Assembly (NCBI GenBank): GCA_023229665.1
Contig: JALNYW010000002.1
Coordinates: 124,001-188,000 of the forward strand
Direction of reading: 5' to 3'
DNA: 64,000 nucleotides
Source: Patescibacteria group bacterium
GTDB lineage: Bacteria; Patescibacteriota; Patescibacteriia; 2-12-FULL-60-25
Numbering within the stretch: position 1 is the stretch's first letter; every line of letters begins with the position of its first letter. Below are positions 42,065-49,741 of this stretch, in pieces. The notes beneath the pieces are model-generated. The model had not been told where the DNA came from, searched no databases, and saw nothing but the letters and a program-made list of their open reading frames with translations. The position numbers and the translations under genes are program-made.

Positions 42065-42817
42065 ATGCGCAAGCTGGTTATTGCGAATTGGAAGATGCAT
42101 TACGGCCCCGTAAAGGCCGGCGCTTGGATCCGCGCGTTCCGACGCGAGCGCCTTCCCAAGGACCTTGATATTGGCGTCGCCGTGCCGCACGTATCGCTGG
42201 CCGCCGCCCGGGCCTCGCTTGGCCGCGCCGGCGTGCCGCTCTTGGGCGCCCAGGACGTGTTCTGGGCCAATGACGGTGCGTTTACCGGTGAGATTTCGCC
42301 CGCCATGCTGAAGGAGTTCACGCTTTCATTTTGTTTGGTCGGCCATTCCGAACGCCGCATCAATCTTGGCGAGACTGACGAGATGGTTTCCAAGAAAGCC
42401 GTCGCGTTGCAGAAGGCCGGCATCCAGCCCGTGGTCTGCGTCGGGGAAACCGAAGCGCAGAAAAAGAAAGGCGAAACGCTGAAAGTCGTGCGCGCCCAGC
42501 TCGCCGCCTGTCTGGCCGGCGTGAAAGGGGATGGCGCCTCGCTCGTCATCGCGTATGAGCCGGTGTGGGCCATCGGCAGCGGCCGCCCCTGTTCGCCTTT
42601 GGATGCCAAGAACGTGCATGAAGCCATCCGTGAAGCGCTCGTAAAAAAGTATGGCAAACCCGGAAGCGACATCCGTATCATTTACGGAGGTTCCGTGGAC
42701 GCGCGCAATGTCGCCGAATACGTCTCGACCACCCACGTGGACGGGGTCCTGGTGGGCTCGGCGTCCCTCGATCCGCGCGCCTTCGGCATGCTGTGCCGCG
42801 CCGCCCTGCCGGCGTAA
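42065..42817 (+). CDS. tpiA: triose-phosphate isomerase
   Basis: A 250-residue TIM-barrel enzyme interconverting DHAP and G3P in glycolysis. Catalytic elements are NWK (8-10), electrophilic His in LVGHSERR and catalytic Glu in AYEPVWAIGSG; the phosphate loop is IYGGSVD and GVLVGSASLD. The residue two after the Lys is His (NWKMH) where Asn is usual. With gpmI at 57848 it indicates a working lower glycolysis. Confidence 0.97.
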   Translation: MRKLVIANWKMHYGPVKAGAWIRAFRRERLPKDLDIGVAVPHVSLAAARASLGRAGVPLLGAQDVFWANDGAFTGEISPAMLKEFTLSFCLVGHSERRINLGETDEMVSKKAVALQKAGIQPVVCVGETEAQKKKGETLKVVRAQLAACLAGVKGDGASLVIAYEPVWAIGSGRPCSPLDAKNVHEAIREALVKKYGKPGSDIRIIYGGSVDARNVAEYVSTTHVDGVLVGSASLDPRAFGMLCRAALPA

Positions 42818-42820
42818 GAT
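42815..42820 (+). promoter_or_regulatory. -10 box TAAGAT overlapping the tpiA stop, 6 nt before ATG
   Basis: Gives the TPR gene a possible separate leaderless transcript. Confidence 0.5.
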
Positions 42821-42826
42821 AGTCGC

Positions 42827-43732
42827 ATGGTCATCCCCATTGTCTCCTTCGTGATCGCCGCGCTTGCGCTGGCGTTCGCGATTGCCATCCTCGTCCGACG
42901 CTGGAAGGAGATTCGTTTGCTTGACCCAGATTCCATCCGTGAAGAGCGTCTGAAGCGCGAGCGCGAGAAAGTCATCCAGCGCCGTTTTGAACGCGTCCAG
43001 GCTGACCGTGTGGCCGCCGTAAGCCGTTTGGGCCGCCAGGTCGGGAAGCGTGCGACCGAGGCGTATCGTCGCACCTATCGCAAGCTCCAGTCTTTCGACA
43101 CGGTGTACAAGTCCGTGGCCGCGCCCTTGGCCGCCATGGCGCCCTCGCAGCGCGAGCGCATCAAGACCTTGCTGACCGAGGCCCGCGCCCTCATGCGCGA
43201 TTTGAAGTGGGCCGATGCCGAGCGCCGCTGCGTGGAAGTCTTGTCGATGGATCCGCGCCAAATTGAAGCCTATCGTTTGCTGGGCCAGATCTACCTCAAA
43301 CAAAAACTCTATCCGCAGGCGGCCGAGACGTTCGAGTATCTCGTGAAGACGCGGAAGGCGGACGATGCGACGTATGCCGGCCTTGCGGACATCGCGAAGG
43401 CGTCGGGGGACCGTGTACGTGCCGAGGCCATGCGTCTGAAGGCGGTGGACGCGAGTCCGCGCCAGCCATACCGCCATGCCGAGGCGGCTGAATTCTTCCT
43501 CGAAGCCGGCGATCCGGAGCGTGCCTGGCCCTTTGCCAAGCGCGCCAGCGAGCTTGAGCCCCAGAGTGCCAAGTACCTTGAACTTTCGCTCGAGGCTGCT
43601 ATACTCCTCGGCGACCGAAATGAAGCCGAGGCGCGTTACCGCCGTCTCCGCTTGCTCTCGGATGATCCAAATCGCTTCCAGACTTGGAAGGAGAAATTGG
43701 AGGCATTGCCTAAAAAACCAGGGAAAAAGTAG
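42827..43732 (+). CDS. membrane-anchored TPR protein
   Basis: A 301-residue protein. An N-terminal TM anchor (3-25, IPIVSFVIAALALAFAIAILV) is followed by a basic helix (RRFERVQADRVAAVSRLGRQ) and TPR-like helix pairs from about 110: ALMRDLKWADAERRCVEVLS, AYRLLGQIYLKQKLYPQAAE, AAEFFLEAGDPERAWPFAKR and EAAILLGDRNEAEARYRRL. The TPR region should face the cytosol given the short N-terminus and positive flank. Likely a protein-interaction scaffold; partner unknown. Confidence 0.75.
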   Translation: MVIPIVSFVIAALALAFAIAILVRRWKEIRLLDPDSIREERLKREREKVIQRRFERVQADRVAAVSRLGRQVGKRATEAYRRTYRKLQSFDTVYKSVAAPLAAMAPSQRERIKTLLTEARALMRDLKWADAERRCVEVLSMDPRQIEAYRLLGQIYLKQKLYPQAAETFEYLVKTRKADDATYAGLADIAKASGDRVRAEAMRLKAVDASPRQPYRHAEAAEFFLEAGDPERAWPFAKRASELEPQSAKYLELSLEAAILLGDRNEAEARYRRLRLLSDDPNRFQTWKEKLEALPKKPGKK

Positions 43733-43742
43733 GAAAAATCGT

Positions 43743-43818
43743 GCCGTTGTAGCTCAGTTGGTAGAGCGTGTCCATGGTAAGGACAAGGTCACCGGTTCAA
43801 TCCCGGTCAACGGCTCCA
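43743..43818 (+). tRNA. tRNA-Thr (GGT)
   Basis: Acceptor GCCGTTG/CAACGGC, anticodon loop ATGGTAA, discriminator T then encoded CCA. Its TGGT and TCCA elements match the thrS leader at 20146-20280. Confidence 0.95.
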
Positions 43819-43819
43819 T

Positions 43820-43906
43820 GGGTGGGTACCGAAGCGGTCAAACGGGACAGACTGTAAATCTGTTGGCCTTGTGCCTTCCAAGGTTCGAATCCTTGCCCAC
43901 CCACCA
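43820..43906 (+). tRNA. tRNA-Tyr (GTA)
   Basis: A long-variable-arm tRNA, 87 nt. Acceptor GGGTGGG/CCCACCC, anticodon loop CTGTAAA, T loop TTCGAAT, discriminator A and encoded CCA. One nucleotide after tRNA-Thr. Confidence 0.94.
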
Positions 43907-43907
43907 C

Positions 43908-43936
43908 GCAAAACGCCCTTCACGGGGCGTTTTTGC
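43908..43936 (+). terminator. terminator of the tRNA-Thr/Tyr pair
   Basis: AAACGCCC/GGGGCGTTT stem followed by T5. Confidence 0.85.
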
Positions 43937-43943
43937 TTTTCAG

Positions 43944-43983
43944 AAAAAAAGAAAACACTCCGACCGTTAAGTCGGAGTGTTTT
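43944..43983 (-). terminator. strong terminator of the small minus-strand gene
   Basis: A 13-bp stem AAAACACTCCGAC/GTCGGAGTGTTTT. On the minus strand it is followed by CTTTTTTT. Confidence 0.85.
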
Positions 43984-44002
43984 CAAACAAGGAACAACTG
44001 GA

Positions 44003-44119
44003 CTAGGCAGCGGGTTCTTCACCCGTGGCGCCCTCTTCCTTCTGCTCCTCCGGCATCGGGGCGGCATCGCCCTGGGTCGGCTGCGTGTCGTCGCCACCCA
44101 TCGTCGGATCAAACGTCAT
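44003..44119 (-). CDS. small acidic protein, 38 aa
   Basis: Predicted product MTFDPTMGGDDTQPTQ..., rich in Asp, Glu, Gly, Pro and Ala, ending KEEGATGEEPAA, with no hydrophobic core and probably disordered. Support for it being a gene is a TACGAT box ending 7 nt before the ATG, the same layout as other genes here, and a strong dedicated terminator. Short Asp/Gly-rich proteins of this style are common in CPR annotation. Upstream in-frame starts would include the promoter and are rejected. Function unknown. Confidence 0.6.
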   Translation of the reverse strand: MTFDPTMGGDDTQPTQGDAAPMPEEQKEEGATGEEPAA

Positions 44120-44126
44120 AGTCTGT

Positions 44127-44132
44127 ATCGTA
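44127..44132 (-). promoter_or_regulatory. -10 box TACGAT, 7 nt before the small ORF
   Basis: Same hexamer and spacing as at 46357-46362 on the minus strand. Confidence 0.55.
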
Positions 44133-44243
44133 CAAGAGTTAGAAGGATGGAGCGTATCCATCCGTTGAAAGAAGATACTGACTCGAAACTCATACGTCAA
44201 GATTTTTTGACTCAAAACGCCGAACAGACCAAGATGTGATCAT

Positions 44244-44738
44244 ATGAAACATCTCCGCTCCGTTATCCCGATGCTCGCGATCGCGCTCTTGGGTGCCGGA
44301 TGTGCCCCGGCTCCCTCCTCTCCGGCCTCGCCGACGCCAACGCCGAAGTCGGATACGTCCGCGAAACCGTCCGAACCCGCGCTTCCGGCCGGAACATACA
44401 AAAGCGTGAAAGGAAAAACCGACGCCATCCGCAATATTCAACTCGTCCCGACCGGGGAAACGGTCACAAGCCCGCTCATTATCAGCGGCGAAGCGCGCCT
44501 TTGGTATTTTGAGGGCACGTTCCCGGTGAGATTGGTGGACCAAAAGGGGATGGCCTTGGTCGAATCATATGCTTCGGCTGACGGGGGTTGGATGACCGAA
44601 GAATGGGTGCCGTTTACGGCGGAGTTGGTCTTTGTGCCGCCAGCCCCGGGGACCATGGGAAAGCTTATTCTCATGAAAGACAATCCGTCTGGCCTGCCGG
44701 AAAATGACGATCGCGTCGAAATTCCGGTGAAGTTTTAA
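44244..44738 (+). CDS. Gmad2-type immunoglobulin-like lipoprotein
   Basis: A 164-residue lipoprotein with signal peptide and lipobox LGAGC (Cys20), a Pro/Ser-rich linker (APSSPASPTPTPKS) and a C-terminal domain about 57-164 matching Gmad2: IQLVPTGETVTSPLIISGEA, then FEGTFPVRLVDQKGMAL, WVPFTAELVF and GKLILMKDNPSG. Gmad2 domains are secreted beta-sandwiches thought to bind envelope material. It precedes msrB by 5 nt, so the two are probably co-transcribed. Confidence 0.82.
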   Translation: MKHLRSVIPMLAIALLGAGCAPAPSSPASPTPTPKSDTSAKPSEPALPAGTYKSVKGKTDAIRNIQLVPTGETVTSPLIISGEARLWYFEGTFPVRLVDQKGMALVESYASADGGWMTEEWVPFTAELVFVPPAPGTMGKLILMKDNPSGLPENDDRVEIPVKF

Positions 44739-44743
44739 AACCT

Positions 44744-45157
44744 ATGCCTATCATCAAAGACGACAAGGATCTTCCAAAGACCGAAGAGGAGTGGAAGAAG
44801 ATCCTGACGCCCGAGCAGTATCACGTTTTACGAGAAGGAGGCACGGACCGTCCGTTCGCGAACGAATACGATAAGGAATTCGGGGACGGAATGTATCGCT
44901 GCGCCGCTTGCGGCGTCGAGCTCTTCGATTCAAAGGCGAAATATGATTCCGGATGCGGTTGGCCGGCCTTTTTCGCGGCGGCGGCCGGTGACCGCGTGAA
45001 ATTCATCGAGGACAATTCCCTTGGTATGAGCCGTATCGAAGTGCGTTGCTCACGCTGCGGTTCCCACCTTGGTCACATTTTCGACGACGGCCCGAAAGAA
45101 CACGGCGGCCAGCGCTTCTGCATCAACTCGACCTCGCTCAGCATGGAGAAGAAATAA
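44744..45157 (+). CDS. msrB: peptide-methionine (R)-S-oxide reductase
   Basis: A 137-residue MsrB that repairs methionine-R-sulfoxide. A structural zinc site is formed by CAAC and CSRC pairs. The substrate region is SGCGWPAFF and HLGHIFDDGP, and the catalytic Cys lies in RFCINSTSL. No signal peptide, so cytosolic. Its neighbour is a surface lipoprotein, but I see no evidence for export. Together with the hemerythrin it suggests exposure to oxidants. Confidence 0.96.
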   Translation: MPIIKDDKDLPKTEEEWKKILTPEQYHVLREGGTDRPFANEYDKEFGDGMYRCAACGVELFDSKAKYDSGCGWPAFFAAAAGDRVKFIEDNSLGMSRIEVRCSRCGSHLGHIFDDGPKEHGGQRFCINSTSLSMEKK

Positions 45158-45158
45158 T

Positions 45159-46349
45159 CTAATCCCTTCCCACGATATACAGATTCTCGCGTGCGCGGGT
45201 CACGGCCGTATAGAGCCAGCGCCGCCAGGTCTCATCATCGGATTTCGGAAACCGTTCTTCGAAGAGGAGGACGGTTTTTGCTTGAGAGCCTTGCGACTTG
45301 TGGACCGTGAGCGCGTAGCCGTAATCAAAACGCTCGCCGATTTTTTTCGGTTCAAGTCCGGGCACGCTCGAAATCGTTTCCGGTTTATTGAATTGGTGGC
45401 GTGAAATCAGCCCCTCGAATTTCCGGTCTTCGTCCGCGAACGCGACTTCCGCCGCATACCAATGTTCGCCTTCCTCCCAGACGCTTTCGAGCGTTCCGAC
45501 CATCCCGTTATAAATGGGGCTGCCCGGAACCACATACGTGTTCTTTAGGCATACGACGCGGTCGCCGCCCTCCGGATCATCGGTTTCTCGGCCTAATTTT
45601 TGACGCACGCTTTTGTTCAAGTTCACGCGCGTCTTGTTATAGCCGCATAAAATCAGCATGTCGTCGTGGATGTTGGAGAGGAGGTGGTCAACCACGTCAT
45701 CAATGTCCGAAGCTTCATGCGTGGCGTAGGAAAATTTACGCACCGAGTTTGAAAAATCTCCCACGGGAATTTTTCCATGCATGCGCGCTTCCTGCGCGAG
45801 TTGGATGATGGGGTTGTCTTCCGCTTGGCGGTGGATGCGTTCCAGTTTTAAATCCGTTTTGTTCATCAGATTAAAACTGCCTTCAATCGGCGGGAGCTGG
45901 CCATGGTCGCCGACGGCGATTACCGGAAGTTTGGTCGTTAATAAATCTTGCCAGATGTGGTCGGTGACCATGGACGCTTCGTCCACGATGATGAGATCGG
46001 CTTCGACTTCTTTTGAACGCATCCAGCCAATAATGCTTCCGTCTTCGCTGGTGACCGGGGAGTAGAGGAGCGAGTGGATGGTGCCGCACGTGTCCTGCGG
46101 AAAGAGCGCGCCTTGGGAAAGTAAGGTCTGGCGCAAAACTTGGCTGGCTTTTCCGGTATAGGAACAAAATGCGACGCGCAAATCCGGACGAGCCACGGCC
46201 AGCTCTTTGCGGAGCGCGGCCGTCACCGTCGTTTTACCTGTACCGGCATAGCCGCCGAGCGTGATGGAGCGGCTGTCAGGATTAAGGCTCCACGCCCGCA
46301 GGCGTTCGAGGACGCGGGCCTGGTCTTCGGAGAAGGAAAGCGAAGTCAC
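45159..46349 (-). CDS. RecD/Dda-like superfamily 1 DNA helicase
   Basis: A 396-residue SF1B helicase. Walker A GGYAGTGKTT is near residues 30-39, Walker B IIVDEASMV, motif III VIAVGDHGQLPP, and the UvrD_C_2 motif ALTVHKSQGSQ with motif VI TAVTRARENLYIV at the end. It matches the AAA_30/RecD2-lite or Dda type and lacks the long RecD2 N-terminus. Start is GTG 46349, chosen because TACGAT ends 7 nt upstream; the open frame continuing upstream would run through the SAM riboswitch and into metK. A role in 5'-3' unwinding for repair is expected. Confidence 0.88.
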   Translation of the reverse strand: MTSLSFSEDQARVLERLRAWSLNPDSRSITLGGYAGTGKTTVTAALRKELAVARPDLRVAFCSYTGKASQVLRQTLLSQGALFPQDTCGTIHSLLYSPVTSEDGSIIGWMRSKEVEADLIIVDEASMVTDHIWQDLLTTKLPVIAVGDHGQLPPIEGSFNLMNKTDLKLERIHRQAEDNPIIQLAQEARMHGKIPVGDFSNSVRKFSYATHEASDIDDVVDHLLSNIHDDMLILCGYNKTRVNLNKSVRQKLGRETDDPEGGDRVVCLKNTYVVPGSPIYNGMVGTLESVWEEGEHWYAAEVAFADEDRKFEGLISRHQFNKPETISSVPGLEPKKIGERFDYGYALTVHKSQGSQAKTVLLFEERFPKSDDETWRRWLYTAVTRARENLYIVGRD

Positions 46350-46356
46350 GCGCTCG

Positions 46357-46362
46357 ATCGTA
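46357..46362 (-). promoter_or_regulatory. -10 box TACGAT, 7 nt before GTG
   Basis: Decides the GTG start of the helicase gene on the minus strand. Confidence 0.6.
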
Positions 46363-46421
46363 GCTGGCCGGCTTGCGCGTGGAAAGGCGAGTGCGATATG
46401 GTGGAGGCACAATTGAAGAGT

Positions 46422-46577
46422 GCGCCTATCAAGAGCGCAGGGATGCCAAGGGAACTGGCCCGAAGCCCTGCCCGCAACCGGTCCGATTTTGTCGGACAAG
46501 GTGCGACCTCCAGCCCCGAATGGGGAAAGATAACGCGTTTTTTCGCGACTCTTTCGTCTTCGGGGAAAGAGTTTTTT
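46422..46577 (+). promoter_or_regulatory. SAM-I/IV-clan riboswitch with terminator, upstream of metK
   Basis: Aptamer signatures in order: TATCAAGAG (46427-46435, kink-turn side of P1/P2), GGGAACTGGCCC, GCAACC (46474-46479) and AAGGTGC (46498-46504), closing with GATA near 46529. A CGCG-T6-CGCG element and the terminator ACTCTTTC/GGAAAGAGT with T6 (46548-46577) form the expression platform. High SAM would favour termination before metK. Subtype (SAM-I versus SAM-IV) is uncertain. Confidence 0.85.
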
Positions 46578-46595
46578 CTTTATTTCTCTTTCCCT

Positions 46596-47642
46596 ATGTT
46601 CCATCTTCCTTCCACGTATACCGTTGAGTCCGTTACCTCTGGCCATCCGGATAAGGTGTGCGACCAAATCTCGGATGCCATTCTTGATGCCTGCCTGGCT
46701 CAAGATCCCATGAGTCGCGTGGCCGCCGAGTGCTTTGGCGGTCATGGCTTGCTTGTGATCGGCGGCGAGATCACGACCAAGGCCGACATTGATCCCGAAG
46801 CGATCGCGCGCGGCGTCTATCGTGACATCGGGTATGACGACTCGGAGTTACGCGTTCAAAGCCATCTCGTCCGCCAATCGCCGGACATTGCCGTCGGCGT
46901 GGATACGGGCGGCGCGGGGGACCAGGGCATCATGTATGGATTTGCCACGGATGAGACGCCGGAACGGTTGCCGGCGGCTTTGGTCCACGTCCATCGTCTT
47001 GCGCGGGAGCTTGAGACCTTGCGCAAGAACGATCCGGCCTATGCCTGGCTCCGCCCGGACGGGAAGACCCAGGTTACGGTGCATGAGGGAAAGATTTCGG
47101 ACGTGCTGATCAGCACCCAGCACGATCCGTCGGTCACGCAAGCGTATATCCGCCAAGCGCTGGCTCCCTTGCTCGAGTCGCTTTCAACAGAGAATGGGCA
47201 ACCTGTTTTCCATGTGAACCCGACCGGCATCTTCGTACAAGGCGGCTTTGAAGCAGACACCGGGCTCACCGGACGCAAAATCATGGTGGACACCTATGGC
47301 GGGCTCGCTCCGCATGGAGGCGGCGCGTTTTCCGGAAAAGACGCGACCAAGGTGGATCGCTCGGCTGCGTATATGTGTCGGTTCGTGGCCAAACAGCTCG
47401 TCGAGCGCGGTCTGGCAAAACAGGCATTGGTATCGGTGGCGTATGCGATCGGCCGCGCCGAACCCCTCATGGTCGAAGCGACGGGCGAGAATGGCCGCTC
47501 GTTTACCGACCTCGTCAAACGTGAATTTGATTTTCGCCCAGCCGCCATCATCGAGTGGCTGGGGCTTCGCCGGCCGATCTTTCGGCAGACGGCGGCGTAT
47601 GGGCACTTCGGCAAACCGGGGCTGACGTGGGAGGAGGTGTAG
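46596..47642 (+). CDS. metK: S-adenosylmethionine synthetase
   Basis: A 348-residue MetK making SAM from methionine and ATP. The N-terminal block is ESVTSGHPDKVCDQISDAILD with His17, Asp19 and Lys20; AECFGGHGLLVIGGE, GAGDQGIMYGFATDET, the P-loop-like GGAFSGKDATKVDRSAAYM and the final GHFGKPGLTWEE follow. It is shorter than the usual 380-400 residues, with compact central loops. Start at 46596 follows the riboswitch terminator by 18 nt; no Shine-Dalgarno. A second MetK-like gene begins at 63844. Confidence 0.96.
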   Translation: MFHLPSTYTVESVTSGHPDKVCDQISDAILDACLAQDPMSRVAAECFGGHGLLVIGGEITTKADIDPEAIARGVYRDIGYDDSELRVQSHLVRQSPDIAVGVDTGGAGDQGIMYGFATDETPERLPAALVHVHRLARELETLRKNDPAYAWLRPDGKTQVTVHEGKISDVLISTQHDPSVTQAYIRQALAPLLESLSTENGQPVFHVNPTGIFVQGGFEADTGLTGRKIMVDTYGGLAPHGGGAFSGKDATKVDRSAAYMCRFVAKQLVERGLAKQALVSVAYAIGRAEPLMVEATGENGRSFTDLVKREFDFRPAAIIEWLGLRRPIFRQTAAYGHFGKPGLTWEEV

Positions 47643-47659
47643 AGTTCGGCGGGTGGGAA

Positions 47660-47688
47660 TTGACAATTCGGCCAAATTGTGGTGAATT
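47660..47688 (+). promoter_or_regulatory. promoter TTGACA-17-TGAATT
   Basis: Between metK and the gene at 47729. It gives a leader of about 35 nt. Confidence 0.7.
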
Positions 47689-47728
47689 GCCGCGTCCCGC
47701 TTGCGCGGGATGGAAAGGAGTCGGCTCC

Positions 47729-48181
47729 ATGCCGGACCGTAAAAAGTTTCGTAAGCACCCGCTTTCGGACATCTTGTCCGGCGCGGAGGTTGATCCTTCG
47801 ATCAGGCACCACTGTGAGGCGTTGGCCGCCTCTAGGAACCTGCTTTCACAGGTGGCCGCCGTTGGTTTTCTACTCGACGGCCAGTGCATTGGCTCGGCCA
47901 AGCAGCGCGGCGGGGTCGAGTATCGCGCCGGGCTGTGGGTCGACGCCATGTCCGATGCTTTGGTGCGCGACGTGGAACGGCTCGCGCTGCTTGAAGTGGA
48001 TCGCCAGATCCGCAACCTGCAAGGCGTTGACCTGTCGACGCTCGATCCCATCGAGCGCGACGTGCTCCGCAACCAGCGCAAGATCATCGAAGCGGTGAAT
48101 GCCGTCCTGCTGCGCGCCAAGCGTCACCACGTTGACCGCCAGCTCGCCGAGCTCGATGACGTGCTGCCGCCGGGATACTAG
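47729..48181 (+). CDS. protein of unknown function, 150 aa
   Basis: A soluble helical protein (MPDRKKFRKHPLSDILSGAE...) with a central segment AAVGFLLDGQCIGSAKQRGG and long Arg/Asp/Leu-rich helices (IRNLQGVDLSTLDPIERDVL). No family recognised. AAAGGAG lies 8 nt before the ATG, and the gene has its own promoter and terminator. Codons are CTC/GAG-rich, in the class of purL. It is an autonomous single-gene unit between metK and a coiled-coil gene. Confidence 0.65.
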   Translation: MPDRKKFRKHPLSDILSGAEVDPSIRHHCEALAASRNLLSQVAAVGFLLDGQCIGSAKQRGGVEYRAGLWVDAMSDALVRDVERLALLEVDRQIRNLQGVDLSTLDPIERDVLRNQRKIIEAVNAVLLRAKRHHVDRQLAELDDVLPPGY

Positions 48182-48202
48182 AGACCGAAAGGTCTCTTTT
48201 TT
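48181..48202 (+). terminator. terminator of the 47729 gene
   Basis: GAGACC-GAAA-GGTCTC stem followed by T6; it starts at the last base of the stop codon. Confidence 0.85.
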
Positions 48203-48247
48203 GTTATGCTATTTGCACAGATTTCATCTTTGTATAAGGATTGTCTT

Positions 48248-48760
48248 ATGGAACTCGGACATGGAGAGGTAAAACAGAATAAACCCGAAGATGTTTGGGC
48301 TGCACGTGAAGCGGAGGCCAAGCGCGCTTATGAGCGTAAGTTGCGGATGATGACGCCGGCTGAGCGCGCCGAAGCCATCGCGGAAGCAACAAAGGCCCAA
48401 GAGGAAAAGCGCCAAGCCGAAGCAGCTGCCCGGGTTGAAGAGGCGAAATTAAAGGAAGCTCTGTCGCAGGTCGGTAAGAGCGCCAAACCTGAAGACATCA
48501 AGCAGACGAGCGAGAAACTCGGGAAGGCTATCGAAGCGCTCGGAAAAGGGGAGGACGAAGCCTATCTTGTATATTTGCAAACCAAGACACGTGAGTTGGA
48601 AAAGAAAATTCAAAAGAGTCTTATGGAGGGTATGATCAACGAAACGGACAGCGAGGCCCTCGCCGATTGGAAGCAAAAGCTGGCGGATCACGAAGCGAAG
48701 ATGGAGGCGGAAAAACCGTACGAAGAGATTACGATCGAGCCATGGAAGAAAGCGAACTAA
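48248..48760 (+). CDS. coiled-coil protein of unknown function, 170 aa
   Basis: A charged helical protein. A coiled coil spans about 20-75 (AEAKRAYERKLRMMTPAERAE), followed by ALSQVGKSAKPEDIKQTSEK, a short loop and a C-terminal helix ending EPWKKAN. No TM or signal. A TATAAG box (48233-48238) lies 9 nt before ATG 48248, so the in-frame start at 48206 is unlikely. It abuts the convergent DUF4230 gene with no intergenic base. Function unknown. Confidence 0.65.
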   Translation: MELGHGEVKQNKPEDVWAAREAEAKRAYERKLRMMTPAERAEAIAEATKAQEEKRQAEAAARVEEAKLKEALSQVGKSAKPEDIKQTSEKLGKAIEALGKGEDEAYLVYLQTKTRELEKKIQKSLMEGMINETDSEALADWKQKLADHEAKMEAEKPYEEITIEPWKKAN

Positions 48761-49375
48761 TCAGCGCTTCACTTCGACTTTGATCGTCCGCGCATCACCC
48801 TGAAGCAGGAGCCCGACAAGCCGTTCGATTTCCCGGACGGCTTTTTGAGTCGCGCGATCCATGATTTCCGGTTTGCGCGCCGCCGCTTCGGCCGCGGCCG
48901 TCAGTTCCACGAGTGCGATATTATAGCCGTCATCCGGTTCGAGCACGCGCTTCAGGAGGCCTTGGGAGTTTTTGACTTCAATCGGTCCGACCAAACGGGT
49001 ATTAAAGAGCGTGGTGGACGGTACGCGCACCACGATGTCGGTTTGCGTGGCGATCACGTCTTCGGCTGAGAGCTTGGAGAGGTCCAGGCCAAGGTTCGCT
49101 TCCATGGAGCCGCGCGCCTCGATCGTCTGTCCCACGAAGAAGTCTTGAAAGATGCTTCCCGTCGTTTTGCGGATCGTGACGGGCTGATCAAAGACATAGG
49201 TCTGGGTCACCAGAAAGCCTTGGTCGCGAAGCGCCGTCAGGATGGTCTGGCTCGATACCACGGTCCGGACGGACGTCTCCGGGGTAAACCAGAGCCGGCC
49301 GGCGATAGCGCCCACGATCAGGCTCGAAAGGATGCCCAGGGCCAAAACAAGCGAAAAAATGAGTTTTTTCTGCAT
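48761..49375 (-). CDS. DUF4230 family membrane-anchored protein
   Basis: A 204-residue protein with an N-terminal TM anchor (5-27, LIFSLVLALGILSSLIVGAIAG) and a DUF4230 ectodomain: ILTALRDQGFLVTQTYVFDQ, the central DIVVRVPSTTLFNTRL and the helical tail with AAEAAARKPEIMDRATQKA. DUF4230 is widespread but of unknown function. ATG 49375 is preceded by GGAGGAG. The two stop codons of this gene and the coiled-coil gene are directly adjacent. Confidence 0.8.
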   Translation of the reverse strand: MQKKLIFSLVLALGILSSLIVGAIAGRLWFTPETSVRTVVSSQTILTALRDQGFLVTQTYVFDQPVTIRKTTGSIFQDFFVGQTIEARGSMEANLGLDLSKLSAEDVIATQTDIVVRVPSTTLFNTRLVGPIEVKNSQGLLKRVLEPDDGYNIALVELTAAAEAAARKPEIMDRATQKAVREIERLVGLLLQGDARTIKVEVKR

Positions 49376-49420
49376 AGGTCTCCTCCATCCTAGCACTTCC
49401 GATAAACAAATGGCCTAGAA

Positions 49421-49449
49421 TTGACATTTAATCCGTTCTTTTGTAGGAT
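49421..49449 (+). promoter_or_regulatory. promoter TTGACA-17-TAGGAT for tRNA-Thr and rpmG
   Basis: Perfect -35 and spacer. Predicted +1 about 24 nt before the tRNA. Confidence 0.75.
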
Positions 49450-49479
49450 TTGGCCACCTTAAAAGCCAGCTTCCCCCGG

Positions 49480-49555
49480 GCCAGCGTAGCTCAGCTGGTA
49501 GAGCAGCAGTTTTGTAAACTGCAGGTCACCGGTTCAAACCCGGTCGCTGGCTCCA
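49480..49555 (+). tRNA. tRNA-Thr (TGT)
   Basis: Acceptor GCCAGCG/CGCTGGC, anticodon loop TTTGTAA, T loop TTCAAAC, discriminator T and encoded CCA. Confidence 0.95.
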
Positions 49556-49569
49556 CAAAACATTTTCGT

Positions 49570-49725
49570 ATGTCTCAGGACAACCTCATCAAATTGGAGT
49601 GCACCGTCTGTAAGAAGGTGAACTACCACACGCGCAAGAACAAGAAGACCATCAAGGGCCGTCTTGAGATTAGCAAGCTTTGTCCGACGTGTAAGAAGCA
49701 CACCCTGCACAAAGAGACGAAGTAA
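49570..49725 (+). CDS. rpmG: 50S ribosomal protein L33
   Basis: A 51-residue L33 with [20 protein letters not shown] and [17 protein letters not shown]. All four zinc Cys are present (CxxC twice), so this is the zinc-binding form. It sits 14 nt after tRNA-Thr, the common tRNA-rpmG arrangement, and shares its promoter. Confidence 0.96.
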   Translation: MSQDNLIKLECTVCKKVNYHTRKNKKTIKGRLEISKLCPTCKKHTLHKETK

Positions 49726-49729
49726 GGTG

Positions 49730-49735
49730 TAGAGT
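49730..49735 (+). promoter_or_regulatory. -10-like TAGAGT, 6 nt before ATG
   Basis: Immediately after the rpmG stop; same spacing as other leaderless candidates. No -35 seen. Confidence 0.4.
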
Positions 49736-49741
49736 GGGGCC

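Noticed and set aside
43476..43970. 164-codon frame through two tRNA genes
   Set aside because: It translates the TPR gene out of frame, then tRNA-Thr and tRNA-Tyr; no independent start signal.
46350..46745. N-terminal extension of the RecD-like helicase
   Set aside because: It would cover the SAM riboswitch and the start of metK on the opposite strand, and the -10 box 7 nt before GTG 46349 gives a better start.
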